From Peronospora farinosa (lineage: Eukaryota; Oomycota; Peronosporomycetes; Peronosporales; Peronosporaceae): a stretch of 32,324 bases of DNA. The position numbers were made by a program, and so were the translations under genes. This document shows positions 9,629 to 19,526 of this stretch, piece by piece (the stretch's first letter is position 1; each line of letters opens with the position of its first letter). The stretch lies in contig CANTFK010000297.1 of the NCBI GenBank assembly GCA_947646735.1, forward strand, positions 1 through 32,324, written 5' to 3'. The notes below the pieces were generated by a model. That model was not told the origin of the DNA, searched no databases, and worked only from the letters and a program-made list of their open reading frames with translations.

Positions 9629-9641
9629 GGTTATGAGCCCA
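9629..9641 (+). promoter_or_regulatory. Copia-B primer-binding site (half tRNA-Met type)
   Basis: GGTTATGAGCCCA is complementary to UGGGCUCAUAACC, the anticodon arm of a methionine tRNA with anticodon CAU. Priming by the 5' half of initiator tRNA-Met is known for Drosophila copia. The site follows the LTR with no spacer, and the gag ATG (9633-9635) lies inside it. Confidence 0.8.
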
Positions 9642-10477
9642 ACGACTGGCTCCGACGGCAAATCAACCGCGCCAACGCCAGTCAGCTTCGACGACGGCCA
9701 CGAAAGGGCCGTAGCGTCTCCAGCGGTGGTTCAAAGCGCACCGATGGCCCACGAAAGGGGAGACGACGTCAATGCGCGGATACTCGCGACCCTCGTCGAC
9801 CTCCAAGCGCGCATGGCGCAGATGGAGGTCTTGCAGCAGAAGCTCGACTAAGACGAGAGGATGATGGGCGCGATTGAGTCAGGAATGTTTCACTCTGCGC
9901 TTGCCAACGGGCGCGCGGTGCTCCGTTGCATATCGATGCACTCGGACATTCACCGGTGCGCTCAAGAACTGGACAAGGTCATGCGAGCATGTTACATCAT
10001 GGAGCAGGTCAACATGCGGCGCAGCCAGAGTGGAGGGCACCGCAAACAGCACCACCAGTACGCACACCTTATTCTAGCTCGGAGTACGCAGTGGCTCAAG
10101 ATTACGCGAGAAGGATGAAGCCGGATGTGCAGCGAGCAATGCGAGTTCCGAATGAGCGCCAACGACGGCTGACAATTCGAAAGTTTGATAACTTCGAGTT
10201 ATATCGTGTCTTAGGGTCCGGTTTCCTGGACTGGGGAAGAACCTTCATGCGTCAGGTCCAGTACGCTCAAGCGGCATGTGGTTTTGACTGGTCCGAAGAC
10301 GTGAAGACCGACTTGCTTGGTCACTACCTGATTGGTACAGCTGAGCGATACTACAACAAGCAGGTCGAGACATGGTGGCACCAGACTCCGACACTGCACA
10401 CACGTCATAGAGCGGCTGCATCAGACGTTCAAGACGACGATTACAGCGTCCCAGTCGATGAAGCTGTTTACAGCTAA
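9633..10477 (+). pseudogene. Copia-B gag, N-terminal part (broken)
   Basis: The frame starts MSPTTGSDGKS at the ATG within the primer-binding site. It runs to TAA 9849-9851, then continues in the same frame ([11 protein letters not shown]) before coding shifts to the frame of [11 protein letters not shown] and [17 protein letters not shown] near 10000. That frame ends at TAA 10475-10477. MAQMEVLQQKLD is a short coiled-coil-like stretch. The product would be the structural Gag of the cytoplasmic particle. At least one stop and two frame changes disable it. Confidence 0.7.
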
Positions 10478-11573
10478 AAAGGACCCAAAGAGGAGCTGGC
10501 CCGAGCATTACCTATACTTGGTGGCGGTGAGTGATGCATGCGGCGGCGCTGACGCGCAGGTGCTCGACAACATCGTCCACTACGCATCAAGTGAGCTTCA
10601 CACGGTGCTAATGGCCAAGTACGACGGAAATCGGGTCGACTACCTCGCTCAAGCTGAAGAGCTTGCACACTTCGCGCAGTCTGTTGAGCTGGACACACGA
10701 AATGCTGCCTCGTTTGGTAAGGAAGTCGTAACACACGTTGCTGAAAGCAAGCCACGCGTTGATACACGCACGTGTTATGGATGTGGCAAAGTCGGACATA
10801 TCCAGTTCTCCTGTCCTGACGACAGAAAAAGGTCGAAAAAGAACAAAGGTGCTAAGTGGACGTTGCGGGGCAACGGAAGGCCTAAGGACGTTGTTAACTA
10901 CACGCTGTCCGTGCAAGACGACAAGGCTAAGGACAAGTGGTGGATACTGGACAGCGGTTTTAGCAGGCACCTCGTTAATGATATGGTGCTTCTAGAGGAT
11001 GTACGTGAGTGTGACGTCCAATGCGTGGTCGCCGACGGAAAGACGCTTCGACTAACAATGGTCGGAAGTGTGGTGCTTCACGTGATGGCATACGGAAGAT
11101 CAAGCGTTATTCGGCTGACTGATGTCTACTACTCACCGTTGATAACACGCAATATTGTGTCGTATGGAAAGCTTGAGCTAAAAGGATACGGGCTCAAATA
11201 CAAGGATAATCGACGAGCGCTAATCTCGCTTACTACCGATAACTGCGTGTTTGACGTGGCTATGTGCAACAACGTACTCGTCCTTAAGACGCAAAACACG
11301 AATGTCAATGAAGAAATGGAAGACACAGTCATGGCCGCGATTAATGAAGCAACGAAGAAGAAAGATGAGGAGGATGTGCATGTGGGAACGCAAATGCACT
11401 TTCATCAACACTTTGGACATCTCGCTTACGACACGATAGAGAGGATGGCTCGCGAGCCTAACTCCGGCATTCGACTTACAGACAATCAACGGGTGACGTG
11501 TGTCACGTGCGCAAGCGAAGCAGACGAAGAACGCGCAGTACAAGAAGGACACCGGGGTACACTTACCAATTGA
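10420..11573 (+). pseudogene. Copia-B gag C-terminus, protease and pre-integrase
   Basis: One long frame (open from 10332; recognisable from about 10420) holds RLHQTFKTT, then a CCHC zinc knuckle CYGCGKVGHIQFSC (10773-10814). Next is the protease site WILDSGFSRHLV, where Phe replaces the usual Ala or Thr after DSG. The GAG-pre-integrase module follows, with HFGHLAYDTIERM and CVTCASEAD. The zinc knuckle binds element RNA; the protease would process the polyprotein. The frame ends at TGA 11571-11573, where a frameshift separates it from the integrase core. Confidence 0.85.
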
Positions 11574-12335
11574 TCGTATTGGTGGCGTAATCTGTTCGGA
11601 CCTTAAAGGACCAATAACGCCGAAGGACCGAATGGGGATAGGTATCTCGTCAACTTTGTGGATCACAAAAGTAATTACTGTCGCGTGTTTCTCGCGCGTA
11701 CCAAGGACCAAGCGGCGAAAAAGTTCGAGCATTTTTTGTCGTTCTTTGAAAAGCGTTTCAATTTCCGGGTTCATGTCCTTCGAACTGACGGTGGAGGTGA
11801 GTACAAGAATGTGGACCTACTTTGCAAGTCATACGGCGTGGTGAGACAGGTTAGTGACGCGCGAATCAAGCATCAAATGGTAAGGCTGAGCGTATGCTCC
11901 GAACGGTGCTAAATATGGCGCGCTCCATGATATTTGCGAGCGACCTACCGCTTTATTTTGGGGTGATGCTGTCGAGTACTCGACGTACATCCTGAATCGT
12001 AGTCCTACAAGCTTGAACCCTAACCGTGCGTCTCCAATCGAGGTGCTGACGAAGCAAGCCCCGATTTGCGCGACATCGTTGTGTTTGGATCAAGGTGCAT
12101 GGTGTACCGCGATCCAAAGAAGAATACGCTCGCACATCGAGCGCAAGTTGGAACGATCGTGGGGCGCAGCGACGAGACTAAGGGTTACCGTGTCTTTATT
12201 CGCAAGGACAACATCGTTATAGTGACGCAACACGTCAAAAATATCCAGACGTTTTCCGACACGCAAAATATACAATTCGAAGACCATGATGATAATTCCC
12301 AAGGTGACGCGCGGATCACTCACGGAAATTTTTAA
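11574..12335 (+). pseudogene. Copia-B integrase (several frameshifts)
   Basis: The core is spread over frames: ICSDLKGPITP (first Asp), KSNYCRVFLARTKDQAAKKF, VLRTDGGGEYKN (second Asp), then in another frame NGKAERMLRTVLNMARSM with the third catalytic Glu retained near 11895. From about 12066 one frame holds VVFGSRCMVYRD and GYRVFIRKDNI, the C-terminal part, ending at TAA 12333-12335. All three catalytic acids are encoded, but not in one frame. Confidence 0.82.
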
Positions 12336-13104
12336 GACGACGACAAGAAAAAGAAGGGCAAGGGAAGAGGCAAACGATGGACGCGCCCCCCCTATGGCAC
12401 ACGTGGAGCAACCAAGCGTTCTATGGCAGAGACAATGCCTGCAACTAATTATGTAGCCACCGCTCTACAAGTTCACGAGCCGGACCCGAAGACACATGCT
12501 GAGGCGATGAGCAGCTCGAAGGCCGAAGGTTGGAGTAAAGCCATGCTCGAAGAAATCCAGGCGCTTGAGGACAACGACGTGTAGAACGTGATTAAGTGAC
12601 CGGCCGATGCAAACTTGCTACACAGTAATTGGGTACACAAGACCAAGACAGATGCAAACGGCGCAGTGGAGCGACTCAAGGCACGACTGGTTGCATGTGG
12701 GAACGAGCAAGTCTTCGGTATCAACTACTCGCTTACATTCGCCGCCGTGATGGAAATGTCGACGATGAAGGTGATCCTGTGACTCGCAGCGACATGGGGT
12801 GTACCTGCGAAACACGGAGACGTTCCAAACGCGTATGTGAAGGCTGACAAGAAGGAGCATCTAGAGATATTGCTGCGCGTACCAAGCGGCATGCAGATCA
12901 AGGACGAAAGGCTCAACGCACTTGGAGAGGATAGTGCAAGCGACATCGCTCCCGAATTAAAGAAGAGCCTTTACGGGCTCAAACAGGCAGGACGACTTTG
13001 GAGTCAGCTGTTGCAGACAAGACTCATCGACGCATGGTTTATGCAGTGCATTATAGTGACATGTGTCTGTACTACAAGCGAGACGGTGGCGAGATGACCG
13101 TGGT
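12336..13104 (+). pseudogene. Copia-B reverse transcriptase, 5' part, up to the Gypsy-1 insertion
   Basis: The frame of the integrase C-terminus runs on through a basic linker (KKKGKGRGKRW) into RT. It shows SNWVHKTKTDANG, VERLKARLVACGN, GINYSLTFAAV, GVPAKHGDVPNAYVKA and LKKSLYGLKQAGRLWSQLL. Stops at 12582-12584 (TAG), 12597-12599 (TGA) and 12780-12782 (TGA) interrupt it, and a frameshift near 13040 leads to SDMCLYYKRDGGEMTVV. Coding breaks at 13104 where Gypsy-1 enters, a few codons before the YVDD box. Confidence 0.88.
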
Positions 13105-13444
13105 TGTAACGGGGCTAGAACGTACCGTCACTAGCTTACACGCGCGCTTGAGGAAGACTCAAGCCCAAGTATTAGGTATTAAGTAAATTTAACTCTGATT
13201 TTGATTTTGGTTTTAATCCGTACTAACTACGAAGATTTTAGTCGTAATAAATACGACAGTGTTCCCGCTTTTCGGGAACCACACAATTTCAGGTTGATTT
13301 ATCATTGGTCCATATTGGGACTTTAGGCCCCAATAATAAACCAAAAATAAATTGCCACGCTGTGCCCGCTATTCGGGCCCAGCGCCTGTTTACATATGGA
13401 ATTGTTTATTTGTATTAACTATGTGTGTAATGTGGCCCATAACA
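13105..13444 (-). repeat. 3' LTR of Gypsy-1 (left copy, 340 bp)
   Basis: It matches 20498-20838 with about 5 differences and one indel. The plus strand starts TGTAACGGGG and ends CATAACA. Short inverted repeats are visible inside it, for example GTTCCCG / CGGGAAC and GCCCG / CGGGC around CTATT. Confidence 0.93.
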
Positions 13445-13457
13445 TCACCCCCTTCTC
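13445..13457 (-). promoter_or_regulatory. Gypsy-1 polypurine tract
   Basis: On the minus strand GAGAAGGGGGTGA lies directly before the 3' LTR and would prime plus-strand DNA synthesis. The ATG of the opposite-strand frame (13458) abuts it. Confidence 0.75.
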
Positions 13458-13922
13458 ATGAAAGCACTCACCAACCGTGAGTGCTCAACTGTCGAAACCC
13501 CATCGCTCACAAACGAACAAGCATTGTCCGGAGACCCAACACCTAATCCAGCAGCACTCCCAAGCACCATTAGAGGGAGTGCAACAACCAGCATCATGGC
13601 GCGGCAACTCATACCTTGGTCACTGTACGACTTGTCCGGAGCTCACGCTCTGGACTCACTGGACACGATGCGGGACTACTTCCGCCGATTTCGAAAACTG
13701 CGCGAGAAGGGTCTTGATGGAATCGGGTATGAATCGCTGCAACGTTCTTGGTGTGCCTTCATCCAACGTTGGAATCGGATGCTCGAGGATGGTAGCAGCT
13801 TCCAACTATGGCTCGCCAATCGAGAGGAGCTTTGCGCCGATCACTTCATCGGCGCGCTACGCGAAAGAGTGTGTGAGGATGTTTGGAATGAGGACCGCCT
13901 CTGCTTCGTTCATGTCAATTAA
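13458..13922 (+). CDS. Antisense ORF of Gypsy-1 (aORF, 154 aa)
   Basis: It runs opposite to all Gypsy-1 genes, in the space between chromodomain and 3' LTR, starting at the ATG next to the polypurine tract. The first 45 residues are Ser/Thr/Pro-rich. The rest is a folded-looking domain: LYDLSGAHALDSLDTMRDYF, then GYESLQRSWCAFIQRW and FQLWLANREEL. Gypsy-2 carries a counterpart at the same place and strand with ADAFLQSWSAFIIN and FQRLYASRNKFE. I do not recognise the family and assign no function. In plants, some Tat-lineage Gypsy elements also carry antisense ORFs before the 3' LTR. Frame integrity at the end is doubtful: the next frame continues (13477-14043) with similar composition. Confidence 0.5.
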   Translation: MKALTNRECSTVETPSLTNEQALSGDPTPNPAALPSTIRGSATTSIMARQLIPWSLYDLSGAHALDSLDTMRDYFRRFRKLREKGLDGIGYESLQRSWCAFIQRWNRMLEDGSSFQLWLANREELCADHFIGALRERVCEDVWNEDRLCFVHVN

Positions 13923-14061
13923 GGATTTCAGTCTTGTGACTCGACTTCACGCCCAACTCATGACGAATGGCGACGACACATCGCTGAGTGTCCACTCAGC
14001 GAACGCGAATGAAGTTGGATTGCAAAGTATGAGCGAAGTCTGAGCGAACGGAGAAGCGCAG

Positions 14062-14560
14062 TTATTCGTGGTGCGCCTCGCTGGCAGCACCACTCGCGAC
14101 ATCGGAGTCAATCTCCGCTAAATTAAGCAGCGCACGCAGCGACACGTTCGCCTGCCCGTCCTGTTGCGCAATTCTCGCCTCGCAATCGTGATAATACGTA
14201 TTCACCACGACGTTCTCGTTCACGGCATCGTTCTCGTTCGCGTCATCGTTCTCGTTCTCGACGACGTGGATCTCCTTACCGTTCTCGTTTGTCACGAGAT
14301 CGTTTGCGTGCGCGCCCGCATTGGAATAGCCCGACTTCGTGGCTTCATACGACTGAACCACATCTGGAACGTCACGAAGGAGTGAGGAACGTGGTTCCCA
14401 TGTATCCTGCTCGGGAGGGAAGTCAAGCCAACGTACTCGGTACCTGCGCGCGGATGGAACCGCGCGCTTCTCATGAGCCGACAGCAGTGCTGGTTGTGGA
14501 GGGTCCTCGTGACCACAATGCGGTCTACAATCCAGCGTACCTGTCCCTCCGCATTAACAA
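14062..14560 (-). pseudogene. Gypsy-1 chromodomain and C-terminal tail, frameshifted
   Basis: Read on the minus strand, PPPLVNAEGQVRWIVDRI (about 14550-14490) starts the domain. After a frame change, RYRVRWLDFPPEQDTWEPR then LLRDVPDVVQSYEA gives the conserved chromodomain core (YxVRW, WEP). The tail is Asn/Glu-rich (ENENDDANENDAVNENVV) and stops at TAA 14062-14064. Chromodomains of chromoviruses steer integration toward marked chromatin. Confidence 0.8.
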
Positions 14561-14886
14561 GCGGAGGAGGGCCTCGCGATGGTAATACTGGCGTCCTGGT
14601 TGCCCAAGACGATGTTGATCAGGCCGTGAACAGAGCGGCCGATGCTCAGCTGGAGGCTAAGGCTGCCAGTGGACGTGCTGCCCAGGCGGAGAAGACTGCA
14701 AGTGAGATTCGGCAGTCGAACCATGAGCTGCTCGAACGGATAAGGGTTCTGGAGCGCCAGGTGCTTGGTCATGTGCAGACGGGATCGAGGCCGCGCCCCA
14801 TGTCATCGGCGCGTGGAGCACGACGGGAAGGCCGATCGACTTACGGACCCCTGAAGCCGGCATCGGAGCCAAACCGTGAAGCGTAG
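14473..14886 (+). CDS. Antisense coiled-coil ORF overlapping the Gypsy-1 pol linker
   Basis: 137-codon frame on the strand opposite to pol. Residues 48-105 form a strong heptad pattern: VDQAVNRAADAQLEAKAA, then AAQAEKTASEIRQSNHELLE and RIRVLERQVLGHV. The same position in Gypsy-2 has an antisense heptad region with SNEL and LHDQVSNLV. The frame overlaps the sense linker between integrase C-terminus and chromodomain, so one strand may be a shadow of the other. It could be a downstream exon of the aORF that starts at 13458, with the chromodomain antisense removed as an intron. That is only a hypothesis. Confidence 0.4.
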   Translation: MSRQQCWLWRVLVTTMRSTIQRTCPSALTSGGGPRDGNTGVLVAQDDVDQAVNRAADAQLEAKAASGRAAQAEKTASEIRQSNHELLERIRVLERQVLGHVQTGSRPRPMSSARGARREGRSTYGPLKPASEPNREA

Positions 14887-15394
14887 CCGGACGATATTCC
14901 TTCAGCCGCCCGACATAGAATGTCGGGTGGAGTCGCAGTGAAGAGGGGACGTCGAGTGTATAAGCGTCGCCGATTGCCTTCAGAACCTTGAATGGACCGA
15001 TGAAGCGTGGCGCGAGTTTACTCGCGCCCAGGTTAGTGACCGCTGAATCCCTTAAACCTTCCGTAGATAATATTACACGATCACCTTTCTCAAACCTGCT
15101 CATGTTCTTTCTGCCATGCTTGTCAGCGTTCTCTTTCTGTTGGTCTACCGCAGATTGTAGTGCGTCGCGTACAAACCGGGTGATGGCTTGACGTTGGAGT
15201 ATAAACTCCGACACAGCCATGTCATCAATTGGTCGCGCCGACTCAATCGGCGCGTAGTTGGCAGTAGGTGAACGCTTACCCGAAGACGGGTCAATCAATG
15301 TCTGCGCAGTCCATCGAGATAATGGGGACGCCACGTCTGGTGGCGTCAAAGCAGCAGTTTTCGCCTTGGATCGGGTTACTACATTCGCGCTCAA
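14657..15394 (-). pseudogene. Gypsy-1 integrase C-terminal domain and linker
   Basis: It holds EFILQRQAITRFVRDALQSAVDQQKENAD, then the GPY/F-type segment FEKGDRVILSTEGLR, KLAPRFIGPFKVLKAIGDAYTLDVP and HPTFYVGRLKEYRP. This domain contacts DNA and in chromoviruses leads to a chromodomain. The last third (14657-14900) is low-complexity Pro/Ser/Ala and overlaps an antisense coiled-coil frame on the plus strand. Confidence 0.88.
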
Positions 15395-15576
15395 AATGCC
15401 GTGAGCTGCACTCGATCCTTGTTTATCACCTTTATTCCCCCCAGAGTGGAGCCACTAGGTGTTGTGGGTCGCCCCACGGCCAGGAGAGTAGGAACACGAG
15501 GGTGGCGAGCCGAAATTTTTTCACAAAGAATGGCGTTAACCCTGTCGACGCGTGTACGGCGTTGTTGAGTGCGAAC

Positions 15577-16231
15577 TCAGCGAGTGGTAAAAAATGCACT
15601 CCAACTTGTGAATGACGTCGCGTAACTTCGTAGAACGTCTTCGAGGACCCGGTTCACGAGCTCGATAAGCCCCTCCGTTTCCGGATGGGCCGCAGTCGAC
15701 ATCAGCAGTTTTGTTCCGAGGAGTTCGAACAGTGACGTCCAAAATGCGGACGTAAATCGCGGATCACGGTCCGAAACAATGTTTTCTGGAAGGCCATGAT
15801 GACGGAACACCGCGTCGATGAAGTGCGTCGCGGTCTCTGCCGCGGTGATCTTAGCGTGAACAGGCACTAGATGTGTCATCTTGCTGAATCTGTCAACAAA
15901 AACCAAGATGCCCGTTCGAGATTGGCTATCGGGTGCAAGCCCAAAGATGAAGTCCATCGAAACTGATCTCCAGGCCTCTGCTGCAATTGGCAACGATCGC
16001 AAGGGAGCCTGCGACGATGGAGATGGCTTCACACGCTGGCAGATTTTGCACGTTCGGATCCAGTTGCGTACCCACTTATACATGTGAGGCCAGAAGAAAT
16101 CTCGAGACACAGCCGCGAAAGTCTTTTCGCGGCCTAAATGTCAGGGGCATCGTAGTACTCATGGATGATTCTTGCACGCAAATCATGTCGTTGGCAATCA
16201 CCGTGCGAGGAGCATCGAATTGGTCGATGCT
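15577..16231 (-). pseudogene. Gypsy-1 integrase, zinc-binding and catalytic core
   Basis: The HHCC region begins in frames just before 16110 (IHEYYDAP) and continues with SRDFFWPHMYKWVRNW and CKICQRVK. The core shows SMDFIFGL (first Asp), VFVDRFSKMTHLVP, IVSDRDPRFTSAFW (second Asp) and HPETEGLIELVNRVLED (third acid kept, neighbours changed from the usual DGQTERVNR). The frame ends at TAA 15577-15579 (a shifted reading from about 15600), and the next segment is in another frame. Confidence 0.9.
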
Positions 16232-17205
16232 TTACAGAAGCAAATCGCCGTCGAAAGTGTATCGATGAATATGGTAGCGCTTGGTTCGGGTTAACGCTCC
16301 CAGTGCAACATCGCTGGGAGCACGCAGATACTCGATAATGTCTGCATGATCTGAATCGCCCTTGTACGCTGCGACGATCTCATCAAATAAACACAGCTCG
16401 GGTGTAACCCGAGCTAGGTTCAGCGATACACACATCGCACATCGGTCATCATCGTCCTCGTCATCAGTAGCCTGACGACTCAGAGCAGTCCGAGGATCGT
16501 AGTCGGGACGTCGTGACAAGGCGTCAGCGAGAATATTAGTCTTGCATGGCTTGTAATGCACGACGAAGTTGTACTCAGAGAAGAATGAGAGCCATCGTGC
16601 CATAGGTGTGGGCTCTTCATCGCTGTGCGCAGCGATGCATGATCGGTGTACAAAGCAAATGTACGTTCACCAAGCAGATGTACGCGAAACTTGATGCGTG
16701 CATAGCGCATCGCTAACAACTCCTTTTCGTGAACCGGATAGCTCTTCTCAGCTGGCTTCATCTGTCGCGACTGATAACTCACGACTCGTTCGCGGCCCTC
16801 ATCATCAAATTGCATGAGGGCACAACCGATTGCAAAATCACTGGCATCGCAAACCACGTGGAACGGCTTGGAGTCGTCTGGTAGGACCAGCACTGGCGCT
16901 GACGCCAGGCTCTTCTTCACTGCTTCGAAGGCTGCTTGGTGCTCGGGACGCCACAACCACGTGGCGTCTTTCTTCAAGAGTGAAGACAAAGGCTGGATAG
17001 AACCAGCATAATCCTTCGTATACTTGTGCAAATAATTAGCCAAGCCGAGCCACTGGCGCAGCTCCGTAGCGTTCTTGGGTGTGGGCCAAGAACAGATGGA
17101 CGACACCTTCTCTGGATCAGCTCGAACTCCCGATTTACTCACATAGCAACCCAACACCGGAATCTCCGGTGCACAAACGTCACACTTCTTGAGATTCGCG
17201 TACAA
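16232..17205 (-). pseudogene. Gypsy-1 RT thumb and RNase H, one frameshift
   Basis: From 17205 the frame gives NLKKCDVCAPEIPVLGCYVS, LRQWLGLANYLHKYTKDYAG and the RNase H domain FHVVCDASDFAIGCALMQ, YQSRQMKPAEKSYPVHEKE and LYTDHASLRT. It shifts near 16607 to MARWLSFFSEYNFVVHYKPC and NILADALSRRPDYD, then the linker to integrase, closing at 16232. Key acidic residues of RNase H (D in CDAS, E in HEKE, D in YTDH) are present. Confidence 0.9.
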
Positions 17206-17972
17206 CTTGTTGTCCGCATAACTTGAAACACTTGCTTCAGGTGTTGAAGGTTAATTTGGACATCGTTGAGGTTGATCTCGGCGCGACTGTGGACGAAAAT
17301 GTCGTCAGAATTACTTGGAGCAAAGTTCCGAAGGGGTCTTAAAACTTGAGACACCATGCGATTAAAAGTGGCCGGAGCGTTCTTCAACCCTTGTGGCATA
17401 ACCAGCCACTCCCATAACATGCCACTCGGGGTGCTCACCGCGATGAGTGGGATATCACTCGGTCGCATCAGAATCTGGTAAAAGCCATCGGTCAAGTCGA
17501 TGGCACTGAAGATGACACTTCCTGACATGGAGTTCAGCACCATGTCCTTCCTGGGAATAGGCGTTTGCGCAGGAATAGTGGCATCATTCAACTTATTGAA
17601 CGCATGCACTATCCGCCAGCCTCCCGTAGCCTTCTTAACGCAGAAGGTTGGACTCGAATGTGATGAGATACTCTCACGCACATGACCCACGTTGCGGCGG
17701 CCTTCGAAGAATGCGTCAATAGCTTCGACTTGATCTCGAGGAAACGGCCACTGCCGTGTCACACAATACGTCGACCCTGGCACGAGATCAATCTTGTGCC
17801 GAACACCACGATCCGCAGGAAGTTCAGCCGGGATCTTGTCCGGGAACACGTCTGCATACTCACGAGCAATGTCGTAGACAGGGTTACCAAACTCTCGCAG
17901 AGCCTCCCATGACTGTGATGCAAACCTTTCTTCACGCGCTGACTTCGGCTCAGCGCTTCGAGGACGCGCCAT
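17139..17972 (-). pseudogene. Gypsy-1 reverse transcriptase with altered catalytic box
   Basis: RVT_1 domain: KIPAELPADRGVRHKIDL, CVTRQWPFPRDQVEAID, GHVRESISSHSSPTFCVKK, GGWRIVHAFNKLN, TPIPRKDMV, IDLTDGFYQILM, STPSGMLWEWLVMPQGL and NAPATFNRMVS. The catalytic Y-x-D-D reads N-S-D-D (codons 17301-17312, minus strand): both Asp are kept but Tyr-Phe became Asn-Ser. A frameshift near 17215 separates the palm from the thumb (NLKKCDVCAPEIPVLGC), which continues in another frame. The product would not be expected to polymerise normally. Confidence 0.92.
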
Positions 17973-18317
17973 ATGCTACTCGTTTGCCACGGTAACCGCC
18001 TCGTTGGTGATTAGACACACTTGTTCCACAGTGCCTCCCTTAAGGTCACGTAGGAAATGCTTCCAGGAAAGCCCTGGAAGGCTTGTAATGGAAGGCGCAT
18101 CATGAGGAGGACTCTCGACTTCAATATATTGGCGCCTTTGTGGACTCCCTTCCACGTACACGATAGCGTGGACACATTCCAACGCTAAATTCTCGGTGCT
18201 GTTGTCCCCATCGTGCTTCGAGTCACTACTCGAAGCTGGCGAACCGCAGTCAGGTGATAACCATCACCCCCTCTAGGCACTGGATTTCCTCATCCACGAT
18301 GCCGGAAACACTAGACG

Positions 18318-18784
18318 GGAGTACACCAAACTCGACCGTCGACACTCGATGCGGAAGATCCTGCTCGGCCGCCGTAAACCCGTGTGGGAGCCCCTGCTCA
18401 ACCACAATGTGCCCATGTGGGAACCTCGGTTCGACCACAGTGGGTGATGATGGGAACCCCGGTTCGACCATCAAGCTCTCGCGTGGGGACTCCTGTCTGT
18501 CCACGTTGTACTCGTGTGGGAGCCCCTGCTCAACCACAATGTGCCCATGGGGGGTGGGAGCCCCGGTTCGACCATCATGCTCTCGCGTGGGGACTCCTGT
18601 CCGTCCACGTCACACTCGTTGGCGAGCTCTTGCTCGTCGTCACAATGCCCTTGTGGGAGCCCCTGCTCGACCACAATAGGTGCGGATGGGAACCCCGGTT
18701 CAACCACTGCATTCACGTGCGGGAATCCCTATTCAACCGCATTAATGACGCGCGGGAACCCCTGTTCGACCGCGTCGTCCTCGT
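18318..18784 (-). repeat. About 14 degenerate 33-bp tandem repeats between protease and RT of Gypsy-1
   Basis: Units of about 33 bp (plus-strand consensus GTGGGAACCCCTGTTCGACC, then 13 variable bases) follow each other through the protease-RT spacer. On the minus strand they encode 11-residue repeats of the type VVEQGLPHG or VVEPGFP. A three-unit block is repeated as a higher-order unit (18453-18550 against 18556-18652). The reading frame is lost at a G run near 18549-18556. Confidence 0.82.
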
Positions 18785-19502
18785 CGTCCTCTTCGCTCTG
18801 TAGCGAGGAGTCACTGTCACTTGTGTCCCGAAGAACAGCACAAGCAGTGCAGAGAGGGCCATCGCTCGCTCTGTGCACCGCCAACGTCGTGAAATCGCGA
18901 TCCACGACTGTGACGTTTGGCCAGTCACTTGGAGATACCAAGAGATGGGTAAACACTTCACTGACATCGAACTTGCGTCGACGTCTCACTGATCTGGCTA
19001 ACCAATCGATCTGGGGCTTATAACGTGCCAACCATGGCATGCCCAGTATGCAATCGAATGCATAATTCATCGCGATCACCAAGAAATCATCATTACTGCG
19101 AAAGCCAGCAAACGTGTACGGCAACGAAACTTCGCGCCGCGATACGCGGTGTGGTTTCCCGTCAGCTAACTTGACGACGACTTGGCCAGGTCCCTCACGG
19201 ACCTGAATGCTGGGAGGCAGCATCGATAAACAAGATTCACGAAAGAATTTATTCGTTGCTCCTGAGTCTAGGAGTGCTCGCAGAGGTCGCCGGACGCCGG
19301 CGACATGTAAGCTGACAATAATCAGACATGAATCACCACTCGTAGTGGTGGCATTTAACCGTGCGCGTAGCGCAGGAGGACTGGATGTTTGGGCTGCTAC
19401 CGGGGGACCCGGACCTCCGTTCCAACCAGTAGGGCGCCTGCACCTACTGGTCCTGACCGTTTTTTGGACGTGCGGCCGGTACAGCACCCTCATGATGGGC
19501 AT
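18729..19502 (-). pseudogene. Gypsy-1 aspartic protease
   Basis: A retropepsin-like domain in the same frame as gag: LHVAGVRRPLRALLDSGATNKFF with the catalytic DSGA, then FDCILGMPWLARYKPQIDW, the second conserved strand of this family. The C-terminal part is acidic (SDSDSSLQSEEDDEDD) and runs straight into the 33-bp repeat region, where TAG 18729-18731 stops it. The protease would cut the Gag-Pol precursor. It is read without its own promoter from the element RNA. Confidence 0.88.
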
Positions 19503-19526
19503 CCACTGATTGCACTGATATCGGCG

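Noticed and set aside
18254..19023. Overlapping plus-strand frames (141-169 codons) in the 33-bp repeat region
   Set aside because: A repeat unit of a multiple of three without stops keeps several frames open; the protease and its repeats are on the minus strand.
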